The notes beneath the pieces were generated by a model that worked only from the letters and a program-made list of their open reading frames with translations, ran no database searches and was not told where the DNA came from. DNA of 23,017 bases, taken from NCBI GenBank assembly GCA_937888615.1, contig CALABZ010000309.1, positions 1 through 23,017 on the forward strand. Direction: 5' to 3'. Below are positions 7,049 through 15,124 of the stretch, piece by piece. This DNA comes from an uncultured Lentisphaeria bacterium. GTDB lineage: Bacteria > Verrucomicrobiota > Lentisphaeria > Victivallales > Victivallaceae. The position numbers and the translations under genes are program-made. Position 1 is the stretch's first letter. Every line of letters starts with the position of its first letter.

Positions 7049-8800
7049 ATGAAAAAGACGGGAGTGCTCATCGCCGCGGCGCTGATCCTGCTGGGAATGT
7101 GTTCCTGCGCCTCCAGTGACCGCATGTTGCGCCTCTCGCCGCTCGGCGCCGACACCCCCCAGAAAATCGACCTCGACAAAAAACTGCTGAACGCATGGCC
7201 GTTTTTCTATCAGGATGACCGCTTCGTCTCCATTCTGTGGCCGATGATCGACTTCGATGACCGGGGGTTCGCTATCCGTCCCTTCTATAATAAAGAAGAG
7301 AATGACCATTCGGTCCTTTTTCCGCTTTCATCCTGGAATACCGCCACACACAACGGTTATGTATTGAATACGATTTGGGGGAAAGATGAATTATACATCA
7401 TCCCGCTCTACATGACCGGAGGCAATTTCGTCTCCATCCTGTTTCCCCTGTCCTACTTCGACTCCGACTTCGGCTGGGTCGCGAACACCGTATGGGGCAA
7501 GGATTGCCTGGTGGTTTTCCCGTTGTTCGCTTCGGTGGATGATTTCGCCCATGTCCTCAATGTTTACTGGCATTACTCGAAAGAAGAAGGGGTGGAGGAC
7601 TACGGTTTTTTCCCGTTTTTCCATCATGCTCCCGGATTCCGGCAATGGCTGTTTCCCCTCTATTATCTCCAAAGCGGCGAAGAGAAGCAAACCCTGTTGA
7701 CGCCGTTGTTCGGCTATACCATGACGGAGGGACGAATGACCATGCTCAATATCCTGATGACGGCATATTACAACAACGAAGAGCCGGGGCGCCGGGTCCG
7801 GGCCATCTGCTGGCCGCTGGTTTATCAGGAATGGAAGGACGGACGCCTGAAATACCATGTGCTGCCGTTTTATTCCCACGATTCGAGTTGGCCCGCGCTC
7901 GTCAACTGGACTCACGGCGAAGCCATCCGCAACGGCGTCCGGGACAATTTCAATATTATGGGACCGTTCGGCTACCAGCATACGCTGCGAACGTACAATC
8001 CGCCGGAGGAGTTTCTCCCGTGGACCAAACTGCCGCTCAGCAACCAGTTTGGCTGTGTGGACAAAACAAGCGAGGAGGATTATATCCTGGGGGGCCTCTT
8101 CTCGTGGGGCACGGAGAAGCATCTGGTCTGGCAGCCGGAACATGCCGGCCGTTTGCACATTCTGGACCAGCAACTGCGCCGCCTGCCGTATAAATCCAAA
8201 ACCGGTACAGCCCCCGCCGTCGCACAGAGCCCTGAAATCGCCGGGCTCCTCCGCGATTTCCCGGAAATCCCGCCGGACTCTTCCTGCAAAGAAATAGTGA
8301 AACTCCTGAACGAACATTACACGACTACGACCGAAAGCCATTATCATCAGTTCGTCCCGTTTTACCGTTACCGCAGCTACCAGGAAAATTACAACTGGTC
8401 GCTACTGCTCCGTCTGCTCGGCAGCGGCTATCGGGACAACGACGAAAAGGGTGTACGCATCACACCGTTCTTCTCCTGGAAAACCGCCCCCGGGACCTTT
8501 GAATACTCCATCCTCTGGCCGCTGTTCCAGTATCGGGACCAGACCAGGGAGGGTTCCCGCTGGCGCTTGCTTTATTTCCTGGCCGGCGGCGAAACAAAAG
8601 GCGCCGACAGCGATTTGCAAGTACTTGGTTATTTGTATCGACATACGGTGGAGGGAGATTCCGAACAGTATTCGATTTTTCCGTTTATCAGTTACCGGAA
8701 GAACAGCGAAAAGAAGCAATTTTCCTTTCTCTGGCGTATTTTTAATTATGAGAAGACCGGAGAGGAAACGTCCGGGCACATCTTCTTTATTCCCTGGTGA
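7049..8800 (+). CDS. Secreted lipoprotein with W/F-P-L/F repeat units, function unknown
   Basis: The N-terminus (MKKTGVLIAAALILLGMCSC) is a lipoprotein signal peptide with candidate modified cysteines C18 or C20. The 583-residue protein is built from short, Trp/Phe/Tyr-rich, probably beta-stranded units. Each centres on a four-residue core: WPFF 50, WPMI 64, RPFY 77, FPLS 91, IPLY 118, FPLS 132, FPLF 157, FPFF 188, FPLY 202, TPLF 218, WPLV 255, LPFY 272, VPFY 436, TPFF 472, WPLF 490 and FPFI 544. Spacing is about 12-40 residues. Two tandem units share NTIWGKDELYIIPLY and NTVWGKDCLVVFPLF. A segment at about 320-430 lacks the core. It ends in FFIPW, an aromatic C-terminus as in outer-membrane strands. 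TGAGGT 8 nt before the ATG overlaps the smpB stop. I recognise no named domain. Confidence 0.85.
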   Translation: MKKTGVLIAAALILLGMCSCASSDRMLRLSPLGADTPQKIDLDKKLLNAWPFFYQDDRFVSILWPMIDFDDRGFAIRPFYNKEENDHSVLFPLSSWNTATHNGYVLNTIWGKDELYIIPLYMTGGNFVSILFPLSYFDSDFGWVANTVWGKDCLVVFPLFASVDDFAHVLNVYWHYSKEEGVEDYGFFPFFHHAPGFRQWLFPLYYLQSGEEKQTLLTPLFGYTMTEGRMTMLNILMTAYYNNEEPGRRVRAICWPLVYQEWKDGRLKYHVLPFYSHDSSWPALVNWTHGEAIRNGVRDNFNIMGPFGYQHTLRTYNPPEEFLPWTKLPLSNQFGCVDKTSEEDYILGGLFSWGTEKHLVWQPEHAGRLHILDQQLRRLPYKSKTGTAPAVAQSPEIAGLLRDFPEIPPDSSCKEIVKLLNEHYTTTTESHYHQFVPFYRYRSYQENYNWSLLLRLLGSGYRDNDEKGVRITPFFSWKTAPGTFEYSILWPLFQYRDQTREGSRWRLLYFLAGGETKGADSDLQVLGYLYRHTVEGDSEQYSIFPFISYRKNSEKKQFSFLWRIFNYEKTGEETSGHIFFIPW

Positions 8801-8805
8801 AAAAA

Positions 8806-10668
8806 ATGGCATCCACTGTATTTTCAGGAAATGAATTATCCTTGAGCATCGGCAATCAGGTGTTGCTGGATAATACGGCATTATCCATATTCGAGGGCGA
8901 GCGGGTAGCCCTGGTCGGACGCAACGGCTGTGGCAAATCCACGTTGATGAAAATCCTGGCGGGCCGGGAAAACGCCCCGCAAGGCACCCTCGCCTTCGCC
9001 CGCGACCTCCGGGTCTCCTATCTGCCGCAGGAATTCACGTTGGAGGAAACCCGAAGCGTATTGGATTATATCCGTTCGGGCCTCGGTTATTTTGAAGACT
9101 TGCTGGAGCGTTACGAGAAAGACCCGCACGATGCCATCGTCGAGGCGGAAATCAAAAAGCACAACGCCTGGAACCTCGACAACAAAATTGCCGCCGTAGT
9201 CGAAAAATTGAATATCCCGCCGGGCGACCGCCTCTGTTCCGAGCTTTCCGGCGGGGAGAAGCGACGGGTGGCGCTGGCCGCGGCCGTCGTCGGCGAACCC
9301 GATCTGCTGCTGCTCGACGAACCCACCAACCATCTCGACGCAGAAACCGTTGTCTGGATCGAAAATTTCCTTGCGTCCTATCGCGGTACCTGCATGTTTG
9401 TGACCCATGACCGTTATTTTCTCGACCGGGTAGCAACCCGGATCATCGAACTTTCCAACGGCAAAATTTATTCCTACGACGGCAATTACGAGGATTACAT
9501 CGAAGCCAAGGCCGAACGTGAATACGCCGAAGACGAACAGGAGAGCCGCCGTCAGGCCTTTCTGCGTTCCGAAATCGAATGGATACGGCGTTCCCCCAAA
9601 GCCCGGCTGAAGCGCAACCTCGGCCGAGTGAAACGCTACGAGGACATTCAATCCCGGAGCGGCCCGGCCCACGACCAGCAAGTCGACCTGATCATACCGG
9701 AAGCTTCGCACCTCGGCAACAAAACAATCTCGCTTGAAAATATCTCGCTGGCATTCGGCGAACGCCAACTCTTCCGGGAGTTTTCCTACGAATTCACGCC
9801 GGGAAGCCGCGTCGGCATCATCGGCGCCAACGGCGCAGGCAAGACCAGTCTGCTGAAAATCATTACCGGGCAGCTCGAACCGAGCACCGGCAAAGTCGAT
9901 ATCGCCCCCCTTGTCGACTTCAACTTTGTGGATCAGGAGCGCATGACCCTGAACCCGGAAAATACCGTTTTTGATGAAATCGGCGAGGGAAACCAGTTCA
10001 CCGAGTTCGGTGGCCGAAAAGTCAGCGTCTGGACTTACCTTCGGAAATTCCTGTTCGCGGACGAACGGATCAACACCCGCGTGGACCGTCTCTCCGGAGG
10101 CGAACGCGCCCGGCTGCTGCTGGCCAAAATCCTGAAGCGCGGCGGCAATTTCCTGATCCTCGACGAACCGACCAACGACCTTGACCTCCCAACCCTGCGC
10201 ATGCTTGAAGAAGCCCTGGCGGCTTATCAGGGATGCGTGGTCGTCGTCAGCCATGACCGTTACTTTCTGAACCGCGTGTGCACCTCCATGATTGCGCTGG
10301 ACGGGCACGGGGGCATCACCAGCGGCGTCGGCGATTTCGACTACTTCACCGACAAACTGAAAACGCCGAAGGAGTCGCCGAAAGCTTCCGCCGCTCCGCC
10401 TTCGGCGCCGGCTCCCGCCAATTCACCTCAGAAAACCCGCCGGATCACCTGGAAAGAACAACAGGAGCTTGACGGCATGGAGGAGCGGATCGCCTCGACC
10501 GAGGCCCGCATCAGTGAGCTGGAAACGCTTTTTTCAATGCCGAATTTTTTCGAACAGTATGGTCCCTGTACGGATGAGCTGACAAATGAGCTGGAAGCGA
10601 CTAAAGAACGCCTGGACCAGCTTTTTGCCCGCTGGGAAGAACTGGAGAAGGTCAGGAATGGTCTTTGA
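8806..10668 (+). CDS. uup: ABC-F family ATPase, Uup subfamily
   Basis: Soluble twin-ATPase ABC-F protein, lacking membrane segments; relatives act on ribosomes or branched DNA intermediates. Cassette 1: Walker A GRNGCGKST (38-46), signature LSGGE (147-151), Walker B LLLLDEPTNHLD (167-178). The interdomain linker (about 230-300) carries the arginine-rich WIRRSPKARLKRNLGR. Cassette 2: GANGAGKTS (340-348), LSGGERARLLLAK (429-441) and LILDEPTNDLD (450-460). A Pro/Ala spacer (about 520-545) leads to a C-terminal coiled coil (550-620) ending FARWEELEKVRNGL, the Uup-specific domain. The start could be ATG 8806 or GTG 8797, which overlaps the lipoprotein stop as GTGA. Neither has a strong SD. Confidence 0.95.
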   Translation: MASTVFSGNELSLSIGNQVLLDNTALSIFEGERVALVGRNGCGKSTLMKILAGRENAPQGTLAFARDLRVSYLPQEFTLEETRSVLDYIRSGLGYFEDLLERYEKDPHDAIVEAEIKKHNAWNLDNKIAAVVEKLNIPPGDRLCSELSGGEKRRVALAAAVVGEPDLLLLDEPTNHLDAETVVWIENFLASYRGTCMFVTHDRYFLDRVATRIIELSNGKIYSYDGNYEDYIEAKAEREYAEDEQESRRQAFLRSEIEWIRRSPKARLKRNLGRVKRYEDIQSRSGPAHDQQVDLIIPEASHLGNKTISLENISLAFGERQLFREFSYEFTPGSRVGIIGANGAGKTSLLKIITGQLEPSTGKVDIAPLVDFNFVDQERMTLNPENTVFDEIGEGNQFTEFGGRKVSVWTYLRKFLFADERINTRVDRLSGGERARLLLAKILKRGGNFLILDEPTNDLDLPTLRMLEEALAAYQGCVVVVSHDRYFLNRVCTSMIALDGHGGITSGVGDFDYFTDKLKTPKESPKASAAPPSAPAPANSPQKTRRITWKEQQELDGMEERIASTEARISELETLFSMPNFFEQYGPCTDELTNELEATKERLDQLFARWEELEKVRNGL

Positions 10669-11143
10669 ATCCGCGCCTTTCTGCAATTTTTCAGCGATAA
10701 GCCAAATGCGCAAATATGTGAAAATTCGTATCTGTTAATGAGTAACGAAAATTCCAAAAAAAAGTTAGTTTTTTATTAGATTTTTCGTTTGCATATTTAT
10801 TTAGGCGCGGTACTTTATTATTTGTGCGGCGCAGATACGGCGGGGGCTGTTAATAACCTGTTAACATCCTGATGGCGTTCAAGGCTCGAAAATTGCAAGT
10901 ATTTATATTTTAAGCGTTTTTCAGAGCGGCCCGGTCGAAAATGTTCCGGTTGACGAAAATCTCGATAACAAGGGCGGGATTTGAGTTCAAAACGAGGGGA
11001 ACCGCCGAAACTGCGAAGGTACCGCTAAGACACCGGCTTTTGTGAAATGCCTCTTGAACGGCACTTTATGACTTGTTTTCCGTTGCCGGTTGTTGATAAA
11101 CGGTTTTAATTGTTAATAATTTATCTAAATGGAGATGATGATA
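10669..11143 (+). promoter_or_regulatory. dnaA upstream region with TGTTRATAA cluster (candidate DnaA boxes)
   Basis: A non-coding spacer of about 475 nt. Three nonamers match TGTTRATAA: TGTTAATAA (10848-10856), TGTTGATAA (11091-11099) and TGTTAATAA (11111-11119). One-mismatch TGTTAATGA is at 10733-10741. Read on the other strand they are TTATYAACA, one or two bases from the classical TTATCCACA. An AT-rich stretch lies at about 10741-10800. CGAAAAT occurs four times (10746, 10887, 10936, 10954). The two nonamers just before dnaA suggest autoregulation. An origin is possible but unsupported, because uup, smpB and dnaJ to the left run towards dnaA rather than away from it. No tRNA, and no ORF I would call a gene. 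Confidence 0.5.
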
Positions 11144-12505
11144 ATGCATTCCGGGGATGCAGATGTGCGCCAATTATGGGCTGTGGCGTGCGAACGATTG
11201 AATGAGTTGTTGCATCAGGTGACTTTCGAACAGTTGGTGCATAATATTGTTCCGGTAAAAGTCGAAGGCAACATGATCAGCCTGGGTGTATCGGACAGTT
11301 TCTTCGGAGACTGGATCAAGGACAACTATGATGTGGAACTCAATCAGGCCCTTGCCGATATCAATGGCGTATCTTACGAATTCTGTTTCGAAGAAGGTTA
11401 TTCACCCGAAGACACCCCCGAGGAACCGGACACCCGCACCGCCGAGGCCCACGTTGAAGCCGCGTACCCGGATTGCGCCCCGCCGAAAGACTGCAACGCC
11501 CAGCATACCTTTGAAAACTTCGCCGTCGGCGAGGAAAACCGCTATTCCTACACCGCCGCCCGCACCGCCGCGGAAAGTCCCGGCCTCTACAATCCCCTTT
11601 ATATTTACGGCGGCACCGGACTCGGCAAAACCCACCTCCTTCAAGCGGTGGCCCATCATGTGCTCAGTCATAATCCTCAGACCGTGGTCAAATACGTCAC
11701 CTGCGAAGAATTCCTGAACTGTTATGTGTCGTCCATCGGCAGCAAATCACTCCCCGAATTCCGCGAATCGTTCCGCAATGTCGATGTTTTGCTGGTAGAC
11801 GACGTGCATTTCCTCAGCAACAAGACCCAGCTCCAGGAAGAGTTTTTCAACACCTTCAACTCGCTTTACAATCACAATAAACAGATTATCATGACCTCGG
11901 ACAAGCAGCCGTCGGAAATTCAGGGGTTGGAGGACCGTCTGGTTTCCCGTTTCGAATCCGGGCTCACCACCGAGATTTTTCCGCCCGGCTACGAAACCAG
12001 GCTCGCCATCCTCCAGCTCGTCCAGGAAAAGCACCTGATCAAAATCGACGACAACGTATTGAAGTTCGTCGCTTCCCGGATATCTTCCAGTGTCCGCCGC
12101 CTGATCGGTTCCCTGATCCGGTTGGTGGTTTATGCCTCGGTAAACGACGGCAAAGTGACCGAACAGGATGCGGAAAACCTGCTGCGACCGCTTTTCGAGG
12201 AAGAACAATCCTCCAAAAATATCACGATCGAAGCCATTCAAAAGGCGGTCAGTGAGCATTTCGAGCTCAGCCGCAACGATATCATGGGCTCGCAACGCCC
12301 CAAGAACATCGCCGAACCCCGGATGCTGGCCATGTACCTCTGTCGGGAACTGACCAACCACTCGTTCCCGGAAATCGGACAGGCATTCAACAAAAATCAT
12401 GCGACCGTGATGAATGCGGTCAAAAAGATTCCCGGACTGTGCCTGAAAGACGAGAAATTACGCCGTTCGGCCGAGCTGATCAAGCGCAAACTGCGCACCA
12501 ACTGA
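11144..12505 (+). CDS. dnaA: Chromosomal replication initiator protein DnaA (divergent)
   Basis: AAA+ initiator that binds DnaA boxes and opens the origin. Domain I (about 5-80) has the usual LW...C...L pattern, then an acidic domain II linker. Domain III has Walker A GGTGLGKT (156-163), Walker B VLLVDDVHFL and box VII GLEDRLVSRFESGL. Domain IV holds the signature HSFPEIGQAFNKNHATVMNAVKKI. The sensor 2 helix reads SVRRLIGSL where most DnaA have NVRELEGAL. In the recognition helix, E. coli D433 and T435 correspond to Asn and Ala, while R399 and H434 are kept. An upstream in-frame ATG at 11129 has no SD. ATG 11144 is preceded by GGAG at 9 nt, so I use it (453 residues). The downstream neighbour is a DnaQ-like exonuclease, not dnaN. 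Confidence 0.93.
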   Translation: MHSGDADVRQLWAVACERLNELLHQVTFEQLVHNIVPVKVEGNMISLGVSDSFFGDWIKDNYDVELNQALADINGVSYEFCFEEGYSPEDTPEEPDTRTAEAHVEAAYPDCAPPKDCNAQHTFENFAVGEENRYSYTAARTAAESPGLYNPLYIYGGTGLGKTHLLQAVAHHVLSHNPQTVVKYVTCEEFLNCYVSSIGSKSLPEFRESFRNVDVLLVDDVHFLSNKTQLQEEFFNTFNSLYNHNKQIIMTSDKQPSEIQGLEDRLVSRFESGLTTEIFPPGYETRLAILQLVQEKHLIKIDDNVLKFVASRISSSVRRLIGSLIRLVVYASVNDGKVTEQDAENLLRPLFEEEQSSKNITIEAIQKAVSEHFELSRNDIMGSQRPKNIAEPRMLAMYLCRELTNHSFPEIGQAFNKNHATVMNAVKKIPGLCLKDEKLRRSAELIKRKLRTN

Positions 12506-12539
12506 GTCGGGATACCGTTCAAACACCTGGAGAAATTTT

Positions 12540-13325
12540 ATGCCGTCACTGAAACTGGAAAGACCAATCATTTTTTTCGACCTTGAAACCACGGGCACAA
12601 ACATCGTCCGCGACCGCATCGTCGAAATATCCGTCGTCAAAGTCTTCCCGGACGAACGCCGCGAAACCTACACCCGCCTGGTCAACCCCGAAATGCCGAT
12701 CCCGGAAGGCGCTTCCGCCATCCACGGCATCACCGACGCCGACGTCGCCAACCAGCCGGTATTCAGCATCATTGCCGCCAACCTGCTGCGCTATTTCGAC
12801 AATTGCGACATCGGCGGATACAATATCATCCGCTTTGATATTCCGTTGCTGACCAATGAATTCAACCGGGCCGGGCTGAGCTTCGATATGACCGGCCGCC
12901 GAATCGTCGACGCCTACAACATCTTCTGCAAACTCTTCCCGCGCACCCTCAGCGACGCTTATCGGCTGTTCTGCGGCAAGGAACTGGAAGACGCCCACAG
13001 CGCCGAGGCCGATACCCTGGCCACCCTCGACGTCGTCCTCGGACAAATCGACAAACACCCGGAAATCGGCAGCAGCGTGGACGAACTTCATAAATTTTCG
13101 GAAAACAGCAATCCCGACCACATCGATTCGCAAGGCCGTTTCCGCTGGTCCGGCGAGGATGTGATCGTCAATTTCGGTAAATATTCCGGCATGCTGCTCC
13201 GCGAAATCTCGGTAAATGAGCCCGGATTCCTGAAATGGATCATCCGTTCGGACTTCCCGGATGATGTCAAAAAGATCGCCAACGATGCCCTCTCCGGCAT
13301 CCTCCCCAGGAAAAGCGATGGATAA
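12540..13325 (+). CDS. DnaQ-like DEDDh 3'-5' exonuclease with C-terminal GKYSG domain
   Basis: Exonuclease of the DEDDh group: Exo I FFDLETTGT (D14, E16), Exo II NIIRFDIPLL (D100), Exo III HSAEADT (H153, D158). This matches the epsilon proofreading fold. The C-terminal part (about 200-255) holds VNFGKYSGMLLREISVNEPGFLKWIIRSDFPDDV, a small domain often attached to stand-alone DnaQ-family exonucleases. It has 261 residues. The gene follows dnaA by 34 nt with a good SD (GGAG before the ATG) and is probably co-transcribed. It may be a repair or proofreading nuclease. I cannot say whether it is the replicative epsilon subunit, since no beta-clamp motif is evident to me. Confidence 0.92.
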   Translation: MPSLKLERPIIFFDLETTGTNIVRDRIVEISVVKVFPDERRETYTRLVNPEMPIPEGASAIHGITDADVANQPVFSIIAANLLRYFDNCDIGGYNIIRFDIPLLTNEFNRAGLSFDMTGRRIVDAYNIFCKLFPRTLSDAYRLFCGKELEDAHSAEADTLATLDVVLGQIDKHPEIGSSVDELHKFSENSNPDHIDSQGRFRWSGEDVIVNFGKYSGMLLREISVNEPGFLKWIIRSDFPDDVKKIANDALSGILPRKSDG

Positions 13326-14139
13326 TCGAATCACCGCCTTGATCAAGCTTCTTGACGACTCCGACCCGCAAACCGTCCACACCGCCATGAGCGAACTGCT
13401 CAAGCACGGCGCCGAACTGGAACCGTACCTCGCCGAACACCACGAGTCCGAGAACCCGGCCCTGCGGCGGAGAATTCACCAACTGCAGTCGATCATCACC
13501 CTGCGCCAGCGCCGGACAGAATTTTTGCGGATCATCAACGATCCCAAAACCACCCTCGCTGAAGGATTGATCGAGGTTCACCTGCAGTGGTATGACAACG
13601 ACTCGAGGCGTGCCCTCGAAGAGCAATGGCAGGAATTCGTGGAAGCCGCCAACCGCTACAATCCACGGAACCTTGGCGGCATTGCTTATTTTATGCGCAA
13701 AAGCGGATTTGCCGTCCCCTCCAGCTCCGACATCCACGCCGACCATTACTGCCTTGGTCCGGTACTGGAGGACCATATCGGCGCCGATTTTATCCTGAGC
13801 GCCATCGTGACCGCGGCCGGAACAGAACTCGGGGTGGAATTGAAGATCGCCCGGATGCTCGATAACTTCCTCATCATGGACCAGTACGGAAACGGGCTCA
13901 ATCCACGCAACAACTGGCAGCTCCAGCCCAATATCAACATTACCCAATGTGAATTCTGGAGCAATGCCAAAATCTTGAAACTCGCCTCGCTGATGCTTTT
14001 TCAATACGCCGTGTGCTCCGACAGTTTCCGCTATATCAGCACCATCGGGCATTCCCTCACCGGCCTGACCGACGATGACCCGCTGGATTTCCTTCCCTAC
14101 CCCTACCGTCCCCCGGACGATTCCGGCGACAATATCTGA
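13318..14139 (+). CDS. SirB1/transglutaminase-like protein with HEAT-like N-terminus (divergent)
   Basis: A soluble 273-residue protein. Residues 1-70 (LIKLLDDSDPQTVHTAMSELLKHG and following) look like a HEAT-type helical repeat. Residues 75-200 resemble the SirB1-type transglutaminase-like domain: DPKTTLAEGLIEVHLQWY, NPRNLGGIAYFMRKSGF, IGADFILSAIVTAAGTELGVELKIARMLDNFLIMDQYG. The order is as in SirB1 proteins, but the usual GIPISL stretch is IGADFIL and the GHFLV-type His is replaced (DNFLI), so an active peptidase-like triad is not evident. The start ATG 13318 has AGGA 6 nt upstream and overlaps the exonuclease end by 8 nt, implying coupled translation. It overlaps the convergent regulator gene by 37 nt. 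The family assignment is from pattern recall. Confidence 0.65.
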   Translation: MDNRITALIKLLDDSDPQTVHTAMSELLKHGAELEPYLAEHHESENPALRRRIHQLQSIITLRQRRTEFLRIINDPKTTLAEGLIEVHLQWYDNDSRRALEEQWQEFVEAANRYNPRNLGGIAYFMRKSGFAVPSSSDIHADHYCLGPVLEDHIGADFILSAIVTAAGTELGVELKIARMLDNFLIMDQYGNGLNPRNNWQLQPNINITQCEFWSNAKILKLASLMLFQYAVCSDSFRYISTIGHSLTGLTDDDPLDFLPYPYRPPDDSGDNI

Positions 14140-15119
14140 AATTCCGGATAACGTGTAGTAGCGGGTAATTCCCGGTTCGCGGCACTCTCGTAAAGCAGGC
14201 GAAACAACAGCCGCCCGCACTCCAGCAAACTGTAATCGGCAATATAGGCACTGCCGCGCAACTCCATGATGGTCCGATTCTCGGTCAATGCGCCGAGCTT
14301 GACCGGCAAACCGGATTGAAGCAGTACCGGCAGAGCCCGAAACGGCAGTCCGCCGCCCATTACCACCATGCCGTCGATACCCGCGTCCCCGGCCAATAAA
14401 GACCGCAATTCATCCTGAATCGTCTCGTCCTCCACATGAATGATGCGTCCGGTGAAACCGAGTTCTTCCAAAGCCGCCGCGAAACCGTCCCGCGCCAGAC
14501 AATGCGAGGGCTGCGTCAGATTTCCCAGAAAATGAATCTTACGGCAACCGCCGTGGCGGTACATGGCATTGACCAGTTCCACCACTGTGCGGCGGTAATT
14601 CACCAGCACATTATACGGGGTATGGCGGGCTTCAATCACCCCGACCACATGAGGAATATTGCGCGCCCGCAACTGCCCGATCAGTTCGAGGTCTTCGAAA
14701 CCGAGCAGCACCACCCCCTGTTCAGGGTTTCCCTGCGGGACACGTTCGGCGAAACCCGGTGCACTCGTCCGCATGACTTGTACCGGTATACCCAGTTCGG
14801 CAGCTTCCAGTTCAATCCCTTTCCAATAGTCACTCAGCCACAGCGATTCGTTGATGATCTTGCCGCCGATTACGATATTGATCTCGCTGAAAATTCGCGG
14901 CGTGGCGCACACGTACGATCCGCTGCGCGGCCTCCGTTCGATATATCCCTGACGTTCCAGTTCAGCCAGTGCCCGCTTCGAGGTGATCGGCGATACGCCG
15001 TAGCGCTTCCCCAGAACATTCTGGCCCGGCAGGCGGGTTCCCGGCACCAGCAAACCGCATTGGATATCCCGCCGCAGGGCTTCGATGACGATCGCGTATT
15101 TGGTATCTTCATTTTTCAT
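14103..15119 (-). CDS. Transcriptional regulator: GntR-type HTH fused to LacI-type ligand domain
   Basis: N-terminal winged helix of GntR type at about 8-70 (YAIVIEALRRDIQCGLLVPG, RLPGQNVLGKRYGVS, KRALAELERQGYIERRPRSGSYV). A periplasmic-binding-protein-like sensor of LacI type follows at about 75-330 (VVLLGFEDLELIGQLRARNIPHVVGV, GGCRKIHFLG, RDGFAAALEELGF, DGMVVMGGGLPFRALPVL). It has 338 residues. It is probably a repressor responding to a sugar-like ligand. It is divergent from the Gfo/Idh/MocA gene, whose promoter overlaps a palindrome, so that gene is its likely target. A good TTGCAA-17-TATATT promoter ends 5 nt before the ATG and no SD is present, so the mRNA should be leaderless. Confidence 0.93.
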   Translation of the reverse strand: MKNEDTKYAIVIEALRRDIQCGLLVPGTRLPGQNVLGKRYGVSPITSKRALAELERQGYIERRPRSGSYVCATPRIFSEINIVIGGKIINESLWLSDYWKGIELEAAELGIPVQVMRTSAPGFAERVPQGNPEQGVVLLGFEDLELIGQLRARNIPHVVGVIEARHTPYNVLVNYRRTVVELVNAMYRHGGCRKIHFLGNLTQPSHCLARDGFAAALEELGFTGRIIHVEDETIQDELRSLLAGDAGIDGMVVMGGGLPFRALPVLLQSGLPVKLGALTENRTIMELRGSAYIADYSLLECGRLLFRLLYESAANRELPATTRYPEFQILSPESSGGR

Positions 15120-15124
15120 GGCGT

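Noticed and set aside
7391..8347. Minus-strand open frame of 318 codons
   Set aside because: Antisense to the repeat lipoprotein. The plus-strand reading has a signal peptide, an SD and internal repeats; this one has none.
8881..10308. Minus-strand open frame of 475 codons
   Set aside because: Exactly antisense to the ABC-F gene uup, whose Walker and signature motifs are unambiguous.
10669..11143. Chromosomal origin oriC
   Set aside because: Box-like repeats and an AT-rich stretch are present, but genes to the left point toward it and I see no obvious strand-composition switch. Kept only as dnaA regulatory region. A cumulative GC-skew plot of the genome would decide.
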